Positions 37,471-50,105 of a stretch of 64,000 bases of DNA are shown here, in pieces. Origin of the DNA: Nitrospira sp. (GTDB taxonomy: Bacteria; Nitrospirota; Nitrospiria; Nitrospirales; Nitrospiraceae); assembly GCA_005116965.1 (NCBI GenBank), contig SWDG01000006.1:825176-889175 (forward strand), given 5' to 3'. The notes beneath the pieces were generated by a model. That model saw only the letters and a list, made by a program, of their open reading frames with translations, was not told the DNA's origin and made no database searches. The translations under genes and the position numbers were made by a program. The stretch's first letter is position 1. Every line of letters begins with the position of its first letter.

Positions 37471-38889
37471 TCAGTAATTAGATTCGAGGCTGGTCGGTGT
37501 CTTATTAAGGACGGTTGCGGCAGCTTGCGAGAGAGCGGCGTCGTGATGGTGGTCGGGAGAATAGATTCGAAACTGGATGAGTCGCGTGGGCAGCAGGTCT
37601 AAGCATTCCTCCAGCGGCTCGGTTGAAACCTGCCCCGTCCCGGGATCGTATACGTAGAGAGGATTACCCCGGTGGTCTTTGGGGTCCGGTCGTGGATCCA
37701 ACAGGGCCATGTCCACGCGAAACGGCAGCCGTCTCAAACTGGACGGCAGCTCTTTCGAAATTTGCTGCTCAAAATGCCGATGGCTGGGAAACGCCATGCC
37801 GCGTTCCTGTCCTTTTTCTTTCAACGTCGTGCTGTAGGCCATTTTCCATTTGATGTCTCGGCCTAAGATCCGTGCCCACTCCTGTCCCAACTGCCGGCGG
37901 GCTTTGTGGCGGGACTGTGCCCATCCTCGGACTTCTTCCAACAGCGACCAATCGGTCAGGGTGCGATACCGATCCATATTCTTACGCGGATCCTTGGGGC
38001 AGAGCAGTTGCATCGTCTGGCCGAAGATGTCCCGCAGATGGATGTCGATTGCTCTGGTAGTGCGATGGAAGTAGACGTTGGAGTAGAGGTACATCCTGGT
38101 GTTCAGGAACATTTGGAGGGACGGAAGTCCTGTCTTATGAATGGTGAACCCTTTCTCCGTCACGATGGTGTAATGAATCAACCGTGTCAGATCGACCGGA
38201 CCAACCGCCACGCCACACATATACGAGTCCCTCAAGACATAGTCCAGATTGTCTCCGGTGTAACTCCCTGAGATCACGGGCTGGAGCATGTTCAACCATC
38301 GAGGGAGGCGGGAGTTGTCCTTGCCTTTTTCCTTGAGGATCAGATGAGCGATTTGGTCGGGATTCAGTTCTTCTCCTTTCGCGAAGGGGCCGGACGGGCT
38401 TCGGCGGATTTTCTTGATGAGGGGGGCTAAATGTTCTCGGATGATGATCTGGCCCAGCCGCTCATGGGTGAGGCCATGGGCATGGAGAAAATTGTCGTCG
38501 AAGAAATGGCAAAACGGTCCGTGCCCGATGTCGTGGACCAAGGCCGTGACACGGAGGAACTCTTCGACGAAATTGGAAGAAGGCACATCCTTCACGACTT
38601 TCTTGAGAAACGGGTACAGGTGTCGAGCAAACCGTCCTGCGACGTGCATCGTCCCGAGTGAATGCACGAACCGGGTATGTTCCGCAGAGGGATAGACCCA
38701 GCGAGCACTTTGCAGCTGGTAGATGTATCGCAGCCGCTGAACCCAGGGGGAGTCGATCAGGTCTTTCTCGGTGTGCTCATGCGGATCAGGATGAGCATAG
38801 GGGACGGTGAAGGTGACGTACTTGTGGATGGGATCAGCGATGAGCGCCGAGCCATCATAGGGAGCGTTCGGTCGGTCTTCTGATTCCAT
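37471..38889 (-). CDS. HD-domain phosphohydrolase
   Basis: VQRLRYIYQLQSARWVYPSAEHTRFVHSLGTMHVA; VTALVHDIGHGPFCHFFDD. Confidence 0.92.
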   Translation of the reverse strand: MESEDRPNAPYDGSALIADPIHKYVTFTVPYAHPDPHEHTEKDLIDSPWVQRLRYIYQLQSARWVYPSAEHTRFVHSLGTMHVAGRFARHLYPFLKKVVKDVPSSNFVEEFLRVTALVHDIGHGPFCHFFDDNFLHAHGLTHERLGQIIIREHLAPLIKKIRRSPSGPFAKGEELNPDQIAHLILKEKGKDNSRLPRWLNMLQPVISGSYTGDNLDYVLRDSYMCGVAVGPVDLTRLIHYTIVTEKGFTIHKTGLPSLQMFLNTRMYLYSNVYFHRTTRAIDIHLRDIFGQTMQLLCPKDPRKNMDRYRTLTDWSLLEEVRGWAQSRHKARRQLGQEWARILGRDIKWKMAYSTTLKEKGQERGMAFPSHRHFEQQISKELPSSLRRLPFRVDMALLDPRPDPKDHRGNPLYVYDPGTGQVSTEPLEECLDLLPTRLIQFRIYSPDHHHDAALSQAAATVLNKTPTSLESNY

Positions 38890-38903
38890 AGTCAGTGGGT
38901 ATC

Positions 38904-39422
38904 TTAGCCCACTTGGTCAGAGGGCGGCAACGGTTCGGTCGTGGGACTGGTAGGCGCGGAGCGATGTTTTTGGAAAAACAAGTAGGCGGCAGGATAGGAC
39001 AAGAGGGCTCCGAGCACACTGAGAACAAGTGCTCCGAGCACGAAGGGAGCAGCGTAGGGAAGGACTTGTTGGTAGATGCCGCTGAAACTCATATCCTGCC
39101 AGTCGAAGCTCGGTTGATCCGTACGTCCGAGCAAGAAGGCGCCGGTCCAGTAGGTTGCGCCTAATATCGGAATGACGGTCCAGGGATTATTGACCAAGGC
39201 ACCGGCGAGCAAGGCCAAGAAATTGAGACCGAACAGCCAGGTGCACAGCACGACCATCGCCGTGTGCAGACCATAGGCGGGAGAGAACGCGATGAAGACG
39301 CCCAGCGCAAAGGCCAACGCGGTGCGTTGCGGTGACTCCTGTAAATGGAGGACTTGGCGCAAGAGTGCCCGAAACGATCGGGTCCGTTGAGCCGAGGGCT
39401 GGTGACTGCTGTTGGCCATCAA
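38904..39422 (-). CDS. DUF2062 membrane protein
   Basis: ESPQRTALAFALGVFIAFSPAYGLHTAMVVLCTWLFGLNFLALLAGALVNNPWTVIPI. Confidence 0.85.
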   Translation of the reverse strand: MMANSSHQPSAQRTRSFRALLRQVLHLQESPQRTALAFALGVFIAFSPAYGLHTAMVVLCTWLFGLNFLALLAGALVNNPWTVIPILGATYWTGAFLLGRTDQPSFDWQDMSFSGIYQQVLPYAAPFVLGALVLSVLGALLSYPAAYLFFQKHRSAPTSPTTEPLPPSDQVG

Positions 39423-40462
39423 CGGAAATGCTCGTAACTGGTGACCGGCAGAGGTTGCGTCCGACCGTCAGTCATCATCTGAATCCCAAACCGCTGTGGG
39501 CGAATCGTTCCGATATGGGTTATGCGATAGCCGCGTGTTCGCGCCTGCCGCTCAACCTTCTTGGCGTCGCGTGGCGATGTGGTGAAGAGCAACTCATAGT
39601 CTTCGCCTCCAGTGAGTGCGAGTCGATTCGGCGACACTCCGATCGTCCGGGCATAGGCTCGGCAGGCCGGTGAGATCGGAATCTTGTCGAGTTCCACCTC
39701 TGCCCCGACTCGACTTGCTTCACACAGATGCCGAAGATCTCCGGAGAGGCCGTCGGACAGATCGATAGCAGCGGAGGCAAGTCGTTTCTCGTTGAGCCAC
39801 TGGCCTTCGGCGACTCTCGCAGTAGGGCGGAAATGGCGGCGGAGAAGAAATGCTCGATGAGTGCGAGAGAACTCGGATTTCCTCTTTCTTGAGGGGCCTG
39901 AGCCTGTGTGACCCGTCAAGAGCGTAAGGCCGGCTAGGGAGTCTCCTAGCGTGCCCGAAACGTAAATGTAATCTCCTACGTTGGCACCGTGTCGAAACAG
40001 TGCTCGGCACCTGCTTGTCGCGCCGACCAGGGTGATGCTGAGAAAGAGTCCCGCTTTGGACGCCGAGGTATCCCCACCGACGAGTGTCACGTCATACAGG
40101 CGACAAGCCTTCATCAAGCCGGTGTATAGCTCATGGATGTGCGGCCGCGTCCATGTTTTTGGGATGGCGAGCGAGATGAGCAGATAGCGGGGGACGGCTC
40201 CCATGGCGGCGATATCGCTGAGGTTGGCCATGGCTGCCCGGTATCCGACGGACTCAGGGGTCGCTGACTTCATATCAAAGTGAATGCCTTCGGCAAGCAA
40301 GTCCGTTGTGAGGTGCCACCACGTCGGCGAGGAGGTGTCAATCACGGCGGCGTCGTCGCCGATGCCTTGGACAAGTCCTGGTGTGCGACGGGCAAACCGA
40401 CGCTCGAGCGTTCGGATGAGCGCAAATTCTTGAATAGAGGGGCTGGCCTGACGGCGGGCCAC
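39419..40462 (-). CDS. thiL: Thiamine-monophosphate kinase
   Basis: GIGDDAAVID, TTDLLAEGIHF, VGGDTSASKAGLFLSITLVG, ALTGGEDYELLFT. Confidence 0.95.
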   Translation of the reverse strand: MARRQASPSIQEFALIRTLERRFARRTPGLVQGIGDDAAVIDTSSPTWWHLTTDLLAEGIHFDMKSATPESVGYRAAMANLSDIAAMGAVPRYLLISLAIPKTWTRPHIHELYTGLMKACRLYDVTLVGGDTSASKAGLFLSITLVGATSRCRALFRHGANVGDYIYVSGTLGDSLAGLTLLTGHTGSGPSRKRKSEFSRTHRAFLLRRHFRPTARVAEGQWLNEKRLASAAIDLSDGLSGDLRHLCEASRVGAEVELDKIPISPACRAYARTIGVSPNRLALTGGEDYELLFTTSPRDAKKVERQARTRGYRITHIGTIRPQRFGIQMMTDGRTQPLPVTSYEHFR

Positions 40463-40473
40463 GGTACGATCCT

Positions 40474-42972
<2,499 letters not shown>

Positions 42973-43196
42973 GTGCCTGCCTGTTCTTTATCTATGGAGG
43001 TGGCGGGTTAGACGAATCAGGGTCTGTATGTGCTCATCACGCGCCTCGGCACCCTGCGCGCTCGCCTTAGGAGTCTCAGTGTTCCATCCGATGGAAGCGC
43101 GCACCAGGTTCGACAATCTATCCGAATGATCACGTTGGATGCAGAACGATCGTTGCCGGGAGTCTCGCGACTGAGTCACCACCACGACCGATGGGA

Positions 43197-44093
43197 TCAT
43201 GCCCGACGATTACTCGAGGTGGTGTGCATCCTGGTCGAAAGATAGTCGCGGAATTCTGCTCCCAATGCCGGGTTCTTCAACCCAAACTCAACGGTGGCGA
43301 TTAAAAAGCCCAACTTGTCCCCGGCATCATGGCGCTGTCCCTCTATCTCAAGCGCAAACATCGGAGATTTTCTTGCCAGAGTCCTCAGTGCATCGGTCAG
43401 CTGAATTTCTCCGTTCTTTCCAGGAGGAGTTTTTCTTAGGATCGGAAAAATCTCAGGAGGAAGGATATACCGGCCGATTACGGCGAGCGTGGAGGGGGCA
43501 TCAGCCGGCGATGGCTTCTCGACCAAATCCTCGACCCGATGCAGACCGTGAGCGAGGCGCTTGGGCGTCACGATGCCGTATCGGCTGACGTCTGCCTTGG
43601 GAACTTCCTGTACCCCGAGAACTGCCCCATGGCGCTTTTTATAGATGTGGATCAACTGCGCAAGCCCTGGAACATCGGCGTCAATGATCTCATCCCCGAG
43701 AATGACGGCGAAAGGTTCGTCGCCGATCAGGTGTTGCGCACACAACACGGCGTGCCCTAAGCCGAGGGCTTCGGATTGCCGAACATAACAGAAGTTGGCG
43801 AGGTTCGAGATCTGTCGGATTTGATGGAGCACCTGACTCTTGCCGGTGCCTTTCAGATTTTCTTCCAACTCGACGGAGCGATCGAAGTGATCTTCAATCG
43901 CGCGTTTGCCACGGCCGGTAATCACGATGATGTCTTCAATGCCAGACGCCACCGCTTCTTCGACCGTATATTGGATGAGTGGCTTATCGACCAACGGCAG
44001 CATCTCCTTGGGAGATGCCTTTGTGGCAGGAAGGAATCGCGTCCCAAGACCGGCGGCTGGAATGATCGCTTTTCTGACCGTCAGACGTGACAT
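43197..44093 (-). CDS. galU: UTP--glucose-1-phosphate uridylyltransferase
   Basis: KAIIPAAGLGTRFLPATKASPKEMLPLVDKPLIQYTVEEAV. Confidence 0.96.
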   Translation of the reverse strand: MSRLTVRKAIIPAAGLGTRFLPATKASPKEMLPLVDKPLIQYTVEEAVASGIEDIIVITGRGKRAIEDHFDRSVELEENLKGTGKSQVLHQIRQISNLANFCYVRQSEALGLGHAVLCAQHLIGDEPFAVILGDEIIDADVPGLAQLIHIYKKRHGAVLGVQEVPKADVSRYGIVTPKRLAHGLHRVEDLVEKPSPADAPSTLAVIGRYILPPEIFPILRKTPPGKNGEIQLTDALRTLARKSPMFALEIEGQRHDAGDKLGFLIATVEFGLKNPALGAEFRDYLSTRMHTTSSNRRA

Positions 44094-44589
44094 GAAAGGA
44101 TAGTATGTGATGGGGGGAGTGAAGTCAAGAAACGGACGAACTCATCGCATCAAAAACAACGGTGTCGTTTCCATGAGAGAGAACACGAGCGATATTCATG
44201 AGCGACGCGTGTCGCACACAGACTTTTTTGCATCGATGGCCGGCGGCGAGGATCGATGCACCATCCCTCATGGAGCTACGGAATTCAGTGCGGCACAAGG
44301 AATGATGCACGTCGAGTCCGACCGGAAGGGGGGACGCTTCTTTACAATGCAGGATGACCTCAATATAATCCGGAAGTTTTGCGCGGTCGGGTGACGTGAG
44401 AGCTGCTCACGTGGTAGAGCTGCCTGGCTTCGGATTTCCGGCGAGAACACCCGTGTGGGGCAGCGCGTTCTCTGGAGCGGGACAGACTGACTCGTAGGAA
44501 GTTGGCGTACGGTCGATAACGGAGAGGACCTGTGTGATGGTTTCAACCGCATCATCCATCCCCATACTTCGTTACAGGAATCCGTATCG

Positions 44590-46911
44590 GTGACCGAGCA
44601 TGCCGTCTACAGGCCTCGATCGTTCGTGGTCGCGGTCATGGTTGTTTCTGTGTTGTGGAGTGTGCTCGAAGCACTCGCTCAGACTCCTGAACTCAAGGTT
44701 GCTTCGATTGATATTCGGGGAGCCAAACGAATCGAAATGCCGGCGATTGCTGGTCGACTCACGCTGAAAGCCGGTGATCGCTATATGCCGGACCATGTGC
44801 GTGGACAGGTGAAGATTTTATACGATACGGGATTTTTCGAGGATGTGCAGGTTGAAACCGACTCGATTGCCGAGGGGATGGCGGTGACCTTCGTTGTGCA
44901 GGAGAAGCCGTTCATCACCGAGATCGTCTTCGACGGCAATCAACAGTTGACCGACGAGAAGCTGAAGGAAAAAACGACCATCAAGAGCCAGACATTTCTT
45001 GATCAACAACAGGTGAAGGAAAGCGCCGAGACCATCCGGCGGGTCTATCAGCATGACGGCTATTACAATGCGCAGGTCGTTCCCGTGATCGAGGCATTGG
45101 ATGAGGATCGGAAGCGTCTCACCTTTCATATTACAGAAGGGGAGAAAGCCAAGGTCAAGACGGTGATATTCGAAGGACTGCGTGCGGCGACGAAGACCGA
45201 GATGCTCAGTGTCATGTCGACGAGGGAATGGATCCCTTGGTATGGCGTCTTCACGAAGCTCAAGCTGCCGTCGATGGTGTCCGACGCGGGCGTCTTGAAA
45301 CACGAGGAGGTGGGGAATGATGTGGAGCGCATTAGGGAAGTCCTCCTGAATAAAGGGTATTTCAATGTTCGGGTCGGCCAGCCGTCGGTGGAGCTCACCG
45401 AAGATAAAAAATGGTTCACTGTCAGCTACCCCATTACGGAGGGAGAGCCATTCACCATCGCTGAGATAGGGTTTCGAGGATACACGGTGTTTGAAGACTC
45501 TGAGCTTCGAGCGGGAGTGAGGATCAAGGATGGTGAGATCTTTCAACGTGCCAAAATCCGAGATGAGATCTCACGAATTACGGATTTGTACGGGAGTAAG
45601 GGGTATTCATTCGCCGAAGTCGTGCCCAATGTGAATCCAAACAATGAAGAACGGACCGTGACCATCATCTTCAGCATCAAAGAAGGGGAGATGATGCGGA
45701 TCCGGCAGATCAATATCTACGGGAATGACAAAACACGAGACAACGTCATCCGTCGAGAAATCAGAGTCGATGAACAGGATGTGATCGACACCGCGTCTCT
45801 GAAGCGAAGCTTTCAACGATTAAACAACTTGAATTTCTTCGAGACGGTCGAAATCCTGCCCGCGCAAATCGCGCCAGACAAGGTCGATCTGAACGTGCGA
45901 GTGAAGGAAAAACCGACGGGGATGTTCAGTCTTGGCGGTGGGTTCAGTACGCTGGATCGACTGGTGGCGATCGCCGATATTACCCAAGGGAATTTGGGTG
46001 GATACGGCTATATGGGTCGCATCCGCGGGCAACTGGGCCAGCGAAGAAGTCTCGGGTCCATTACCTTCCGCAATCCCTATTTAAATGACTCCTTGACCTC
46101 ATTGCAAATAGACGGCTACCGCAGTATCACGAATTACCTTTCCTATTTTGAGGAACGGACCGGTGGAAACGTGACACTCGGTCGTTGGTTATCGGAATAT
46201 GTGACGGGGAGCGTCAGTCTCTTTGGAGAACAAATCACGTTTAAGGACCCTCAACTCGGTATCTGTCCTGATTTGGTCCCCATCGTGTGTCGACAGTTAG
46301 GGACCCGGTCGTCGACAGGATTTCGGTTTGCTTTGTTCCGGGATACCAGAGACTACTACCTTGATCCGAGATCCGGCTGGCGCATCGGTGGAGGGTTTGA
46401 TATCGGAACCCCCTATATGGGCGGGAGCAATAACTTCATCAAGTACCATGTGGACGTCATCAAGGTCACACCCCTTCCACTGGATATGAGGATTTCGTTA
46501 CGGGCTCGTTTCGGAGAGGTCATCGCACTCGGCGGGACACAGATTCCTTTGAATGAACGGTTCTTCGTGGGCGGCATCAATACCATGCGTGGGTTTGCCT
46601 TCGGTCGGGCCGGTCCCACAGTTCCCACGACTCGTGCTCCATTCGGCGCCGCCAAGCAATTGATCTTCAGCAACGAGCTGATCTTTACGATCTCGTCCGA
46701 GGCGAAATTGAATGGTGTGCTCTTTTTTGACTACGGAAAAGGGTTTGACGACGATGAACCCTTGTCGCTCGATCTGAGGAGCGCGGCTGGTCTCGAAGGG
46801 CGCTGGATCTCTCCGTTTGGGCCGTTGCGTGTCGCCTATGGGATCAATCTTGATAAACGGACCGGTGAGCGATTTGGCGTGTTCGAGTTTACGATCGGGA
46901 CCTTATTCTAG
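44590..46911 (+). CDS. bamA: Outer membrane protein assembly factor BamA
   Basis: Successive POTRA repeats and C-terminal Omp85 barrel (LNERFFVGGINTMRGFAFGRAGP; SPFGPLRVAYGINL). Confidence 0.96.
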   Translation: MTEHAVYRPRSFVVAVMVVSVLWSVLEALAQTPELKVASIDIRGAKRIEMPAIAGRLTLKAGDRYMPDHVRGQVKILYDTGFFEDVQVETDSIAEGMAVTFVVQEKPFITEIVFDGNQQLTDEKLKEKTTIKSQTFLDQQQVKESAETIRRVYQHDGYYNAQVVPVIEALDEDRKRLTFHITEGEKAKVKTVIFEGLRAATKTEMLSVMSTREWIPWYGVFTKLKLPSMVSDAGVLKHEEVGNDVERIREVLLNKGYFNVRVGQPSVELTEDKKWFTVSYPITEGEPFTIAEIGFRGYTVFEDSELRAGVRIKDGEIFQRAKIRDEISRITDLYGSKGYSFAEVVPNVNPNNEERTVTIIFSIKEGEMMRIRQINIYGNDKTRDNVIRREIRVDEQDVIDTASLKRSFQRLNNLNFFETVEILPAQIAPDKVDLNVRVKEKPTGMFSLGGGFSTLDRLVAIADITQGNLGGYGYMGRIRGQLGQRRSLGSITFRNPYLNDSLTSLQIDGYRSITNYLSYFEERTGGNVTLGRWLSEYVTGSVSLFGEQITFKDPQLGICPDLVPIVCRQLGTRSSTGFRFALFRDTRDYYLDPRSGWRIGGGFDIGTPYMGGSNNFIKYHVDVIKVTPLPLDMRISLRARFGEVIALGGTQIPLNERFFVGGINTMRGFAFGRAGPTVPTTRAPFGAAKQLIFSNELIFTISSEAKLNGVLFFDYGKGFDDDEPLSLDLRSAAGLEGRWISPFGPLRVAYGINLDKRTGERFGVFEFTIGTLF

Positions 46912-46960
46912 TCGGAGTCTTGGCGTGGTACGTTGCAACGAGAAGGGGTGGACGCACGTG

Positions 46961-47148
46961 GCGGAACGGATCGAATGGACGGCGATGTCGGCTGCGGTCG
47001 CCGTCATGCTGGCTCTGAGTGGAGGATGCGCCGTCTTGGATTGCAGGTTGTGGTCGACAGGAGTAAGGGTGGTCCAACGATCTATCATGAAGAAGGTCTG
47101 GACATTTCAGGCCAGGTCATCGAAGAGTTCAATCGAGAATACCCCTAG
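46961..47148 (+). pseudogene. Decayed OmpH/Skp-like gene
   Basis: Signal-peptide-like VAERIEWTAMSAAVAVMLALSGG in one frame and Skp-like C-terminus LQVVVDRSKGGPTIYHEEGLDISGQVIEEFNREYP* in another; central coiled coil missing. Confidence 0.7.
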
Positions 47149-47167
47149 TGTCTGAGGGAGGTGGGTT

Positions 47168-47710
47168 ATGACGGGTGCAGCGCGGGCGACATGGCTAGGC
47201 ATCGCGGTAGTGCTGGCGCAGGGAGTTGCGCCGCTCTATGCAGGAGAGGTGGTTCGGGTCGGGGTCATGGATCAGCAGATGGTGATAGAGCGAACCAAGG
47301 CTGGGAAGCTGGCCTTGGAAGAGGTGAAGGGATATTCCATGACCAGGCAAAAGATCATTCATGCCGATGAGCAAGAGTTAAAGGACTTGGAGCAGTCCTT
47401 ACAAGATCCGAACGTCAAGCTTGCTGACCAGGCACGGCAAGAAAAAGAGGAGCAGTTGCGCGGTAAGATGGAAGCGTTTCAGCGTCGGCTTCAAGAGTTC
47501 AATCGTGAAGTTCAGCAAAAACAGCGCGAAATGGTCGTGGAATATGCGCAAAAAGTTGCCGCTGCCGCGCAGGCTGTGGCTCAGAAAGAGGGATATACGG
47601 CTATCCTCGACAGGGGCAATGAAGCGCTCATCCGCATTGTCCTCTATCATCAGCCAGCGTTGGATGTGACAGATTCGATCATCAAGGAATTTGATCGACA
47701 GAATCCCTAG
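47168..47710 (+). CDS. skp: OmpH/Skp-family periplasmic chaperone
   Basis: VRVGVMDQQMVIERTKAGK..., coiled coil, YTAILDRGNEALIRIVLYHQPALDVTDSIIKEFDRQNP. Confidence 0.85.
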   Translation: MTGAARATWLGIAVVLAQGVAPLYAGEVVRVGVMDQQMVIERTKAGKLALEEVKGYSMTRQKIIHADEQELKDLEQSLQDPNVKLADQARQEKEEQLRGKMEAFQRRLQEFNREVQQKQREMVVEYAQKVAAAAQAVAQKEGYTAILDRGNEALIRIVLYHQPALDVTDSIIKEFDRQNP

Positions 47711-47748
47711 ACGGTAGCTCTATTCAGGATGGAGAGGAGGCAGAGCCC

Positions 47749-48201
47749 ATGGCATCGGTCGAACAGGCTGAGATTCAGGCGTTACTTCCCCACCGATATC
47801 CGTTCCTACTGGTGGATCGAGTCAAAGAGTTTGAACCGCATAAAAGCATCATCGGCATCAAAAACGTGACGATCAATGAGCCGTTCTTTCAAGGACACTT
47901 TCCAGGCCGCCCGGTGATGCCGGGGGTGCTGATTGTCGAAGCCATGGCCCAGGTGGGTGGTGTGCTGGTCTTCAAGTCGGGAGGGACAGTCGGAAAAACG
48001 ATTATGTATCTCACGGGTATTGAGGAGGCCAAGTTCAGGCGACCGGTGGTCCCGGGCGATCAACTGCGTATTGAAATCGAGGTTATCAAGAAGCGTCCGC
48101 CATTCTGGAAAATGCAAGGGAAGGCATACGTAGACAATGAAATGGTCTGTGATGCCGTGATGACGGCAATGGTGATGGACGAGAAGGTGGACACGAAATA
48201 A
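47749..48201 (+). CDS. fabZ: 3-hydroxyacyl-ACP dehydratase FabZ
   Basis: LLPHRYPFLLVDRV; FFQGHFPGRPVMPGVLIVEAMAQ. Confidence 0.97.
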   Translation: MASVEQAEIQALLPHRYPFLLVDRVKEFEPHKSIIGIKNVTINEPFFQGHFPGRPVMPGVLIVEAMAQVGGVLVFKSGGTVGKTIMYLTGIEEAKFRRPVVPGDQLRIEIEVIKKRPPFWKMQGKAYVDNEMVCDAVMTAMVMDEKVDTK

Positions 48202-48315
48202 TCGGGTTTGATGAGTACTCGATTCCTGAAGCGTACGGTCGGCGTGTGGGCCAGGCGGTGATCCGGCAGTTGACTCATGGCCGGTGAGGTCTGACGCGAG
48301 TAAAAGGGGGCATGC

Positions 48316-49134
48316 GTGAAGATACATCCAACGGCGATCATTCATCCCAAGGCGAGCCTCGATCATGACGTAGAAGTTGGGCCGTTCTGCGTCGTGGGAG
48401 AGCACGTCGTGATCGGAAAGGGGAGCCGACTTCTTTCCCATGCGACGATCGATGGCTGGACGGAAATCGGGGAGCGGAATGAAGTGCATCCGTTTGCTTC
48501 GATCGGAGGGCCTCCACAGCATCTTGGTTATAAAGGGGAACCGACCAAGGTCGTCATCGGTCATGACAACATCATCCGCGAATATGTCACGATCAATCGA
48601 GGAACCGTCCAGGGAGGGGGTGTGACCTCTCTCGGGTCCAAGGGCATTCTGATGGCCTACGTGCATGTGGCCCATGATTGCCGGCTCGGCGACCATATTA
48701 TTATGGCCAATGCGGCAAGCCTGGCAGGACATATTACCATCGGTGATCACTCGGTCATCGGTGGCTTGACCGGCGTTCTTCAGTTTGTGCGTATCGGAGA
48801 CTATGTAATGGTCGGAGGGTGCTGTGCGATCGGCCAGGATATCCCACCGTTTGCGTTCGCAGCCGGCGGGTATCGCGCGCATCTGTACGGCCTCAACTCG
48901 GTTGGCTTGCAACGGCACGGTTTCTCTGTGGATCGGATTGCCCTGTTGAAGAAGGCATTTGACTTGCTGTTCCGATCGGGCCATCGGACAGCGGAGGCGG
49001 TACGATTGGCAAAAAAGGAGTTTAAAGGACAGGCGGATGTGGCCAAGATCCTCACGTTTATGGAGGGAACCAAACGTGGCATCTCAAGGGCTGTCAACCA
49101 TGACCTAGAGCGCGAGTTCGATCAACCGGTGTGA
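48316..49134 (+). CDS. lpxA: UDP-GlcNAc acyltransferase LpxA
   Basis: Left-handed beta-helix hexapeptides; GGPPQHLGYKGEPTKVVIGHDNIIREYVTINRGT; YVHVAHDCRLGDHI. Confidence 0.97.
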   Translation: MKIHPTAIIHPKASLDHDVEVGPFCVVGEHVVIGKGSRLLSHATIDGWTEIGERNEVHPFASIGGPPQHLGYKGEPTKVVIGHDNIIREYVTINRGTVQGGGVTSLGSKGILMAYVHVAHDCRLGDHIIMANAASLAGHITIGDHSVIGGLTGVLQFVRIGDYVMVGGCCAIGQDIPPFAFAAGGYRAHLYGLNSVGLQRHGFSVDRIALLKKAFDLLFRSGHRTAEAVRLAKKEFKGQADVAKILTFMEGTKRGISRAVNHDLEREFDQPV

Positions 49135-49147
49135 GCTCTCAGCCACT

Positions 49148-50002
49148 ATGACGCTGGCCATGCCTATAGCGGACGGTCGAATCGGGGTGATCGCCGGGAA
49201 CGGACGATTTCCGATCATCTTTGCGGATAACGCTCGCAAGATGGGTCTTCAAGTGTATGCGGTGGCTCATGAGGGGGAAACTGAACCGGAGCTCGAACAG
49301 CATGTCGATCGGATCCATTGGGTCAAGATCGGCCAACTCAACAAGTTGATCAACGCGTTCAAGGCCGACGGCGTCCGGAATGTGGTCATGCTGGGAGGCA
49401 TCAAGAAAACGCATGTCTATAGCCATGCCCGTCCTGATTTTCGCGTGCTCGCGCTCGCCACGAAATTGGCCCTCTGGAAGGATGACGATATTCTACGCGC
49501 ACTTGCTGCGGAACTCGAGAAGGATGGCATCACCATTTGTGAATCGACGTTCGGTCTGGAAGGGATTTTGGTTGAGGAAGGGACGCTCACGTCGCGTCAA
49601 CCGACCAAGAAGGAGTGGGTGGACATCCGTTATGGCTGGGACGTGGCCAAAGAAACGGGGCGCCTCGACATCGGCCAATGCGTCGTGATCAAAGACCGCG
49701 TTGTTGTGGCGGTCGAAGCGGTCGAAGGGACCGATGAAGCGATTAAGCGTGGCGGTGAACTGGCCAAGGATGGTGCGGTCGTGGTGAAGCGGAGCAAACC
49801 GCAGCAGGATCTCCGGTTTGACTTGCCGGCCGTGGGTCCCAGGACGATCGAGGTCATGCAATCCGTCAAGGCGTCGGTACTGGCCGTTGAGGCCGGCCGA
49901 TCCGTGATGCTGGATCGAGAATCGCTTCTCCGCACTGCGGAGGAAGCCGGCATCGCCGTCGTTGGCCTTGCTCGCGAAGAGGAGCCGTGCCCAGAGACCT
50001 GA
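49148..50002 (+). CDS. lpxI: UDP-2,3-diacylglucosamine pyrophosphatase LpxI (DUF1009)
   Basis: IGVIAGNGRFPIIFADNARKMG; CESTFGLEGILVEEGTLT; follows lpxA. Confidence 0.93.
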   Translation: MTLAMPIADGRIGVIAGNGRFPIIFADNARKMGLQVYAVAHEGETEPELEQHVDRIHWVKIGQLNKLINAFKADGVRNVVMLGGIKKTHVYSHARPDFRVLALATKLALWKDDDILRALAAELEKDGITICESTFGLEGILVEEGTLTSRQPTKKEWVDIRYGWDVAKETGRLDIGQCVVIKDRVVVAVEAVEGTDEAIKRGGELAKDGAVVVKRSKPQQDLRFDLPAVGPRTIEVMQSVKASVLAVEAGRSVMLDRESLLRTAEEAGIAVVGLAREEEPCPET

Positions 50003-50105
50003 GTCAACGAAGAAGTTTTGGAATCTGACGATCTGTTGATCGATTGATTTCAGACACTCAACACATCAATCGATCAGAGATTCCCCAATTCAGTCTAAGA
50101 GGTGT

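Noticed and set aside
44107-44394. 95-aa ORF between galU and bamA
   Set aside because: No recognisable motif and weak start context; treated as intergenic.
50021-50083. Inverted repeat TGATCGATTGAT...ATCAATCGATCA between lpxI and the Gfo/Idh gene
   Set aside because: AT-rich, no U-tract and no conserved context visible; could be a weak hairpin by chance, not enough to call a terminator or operator.
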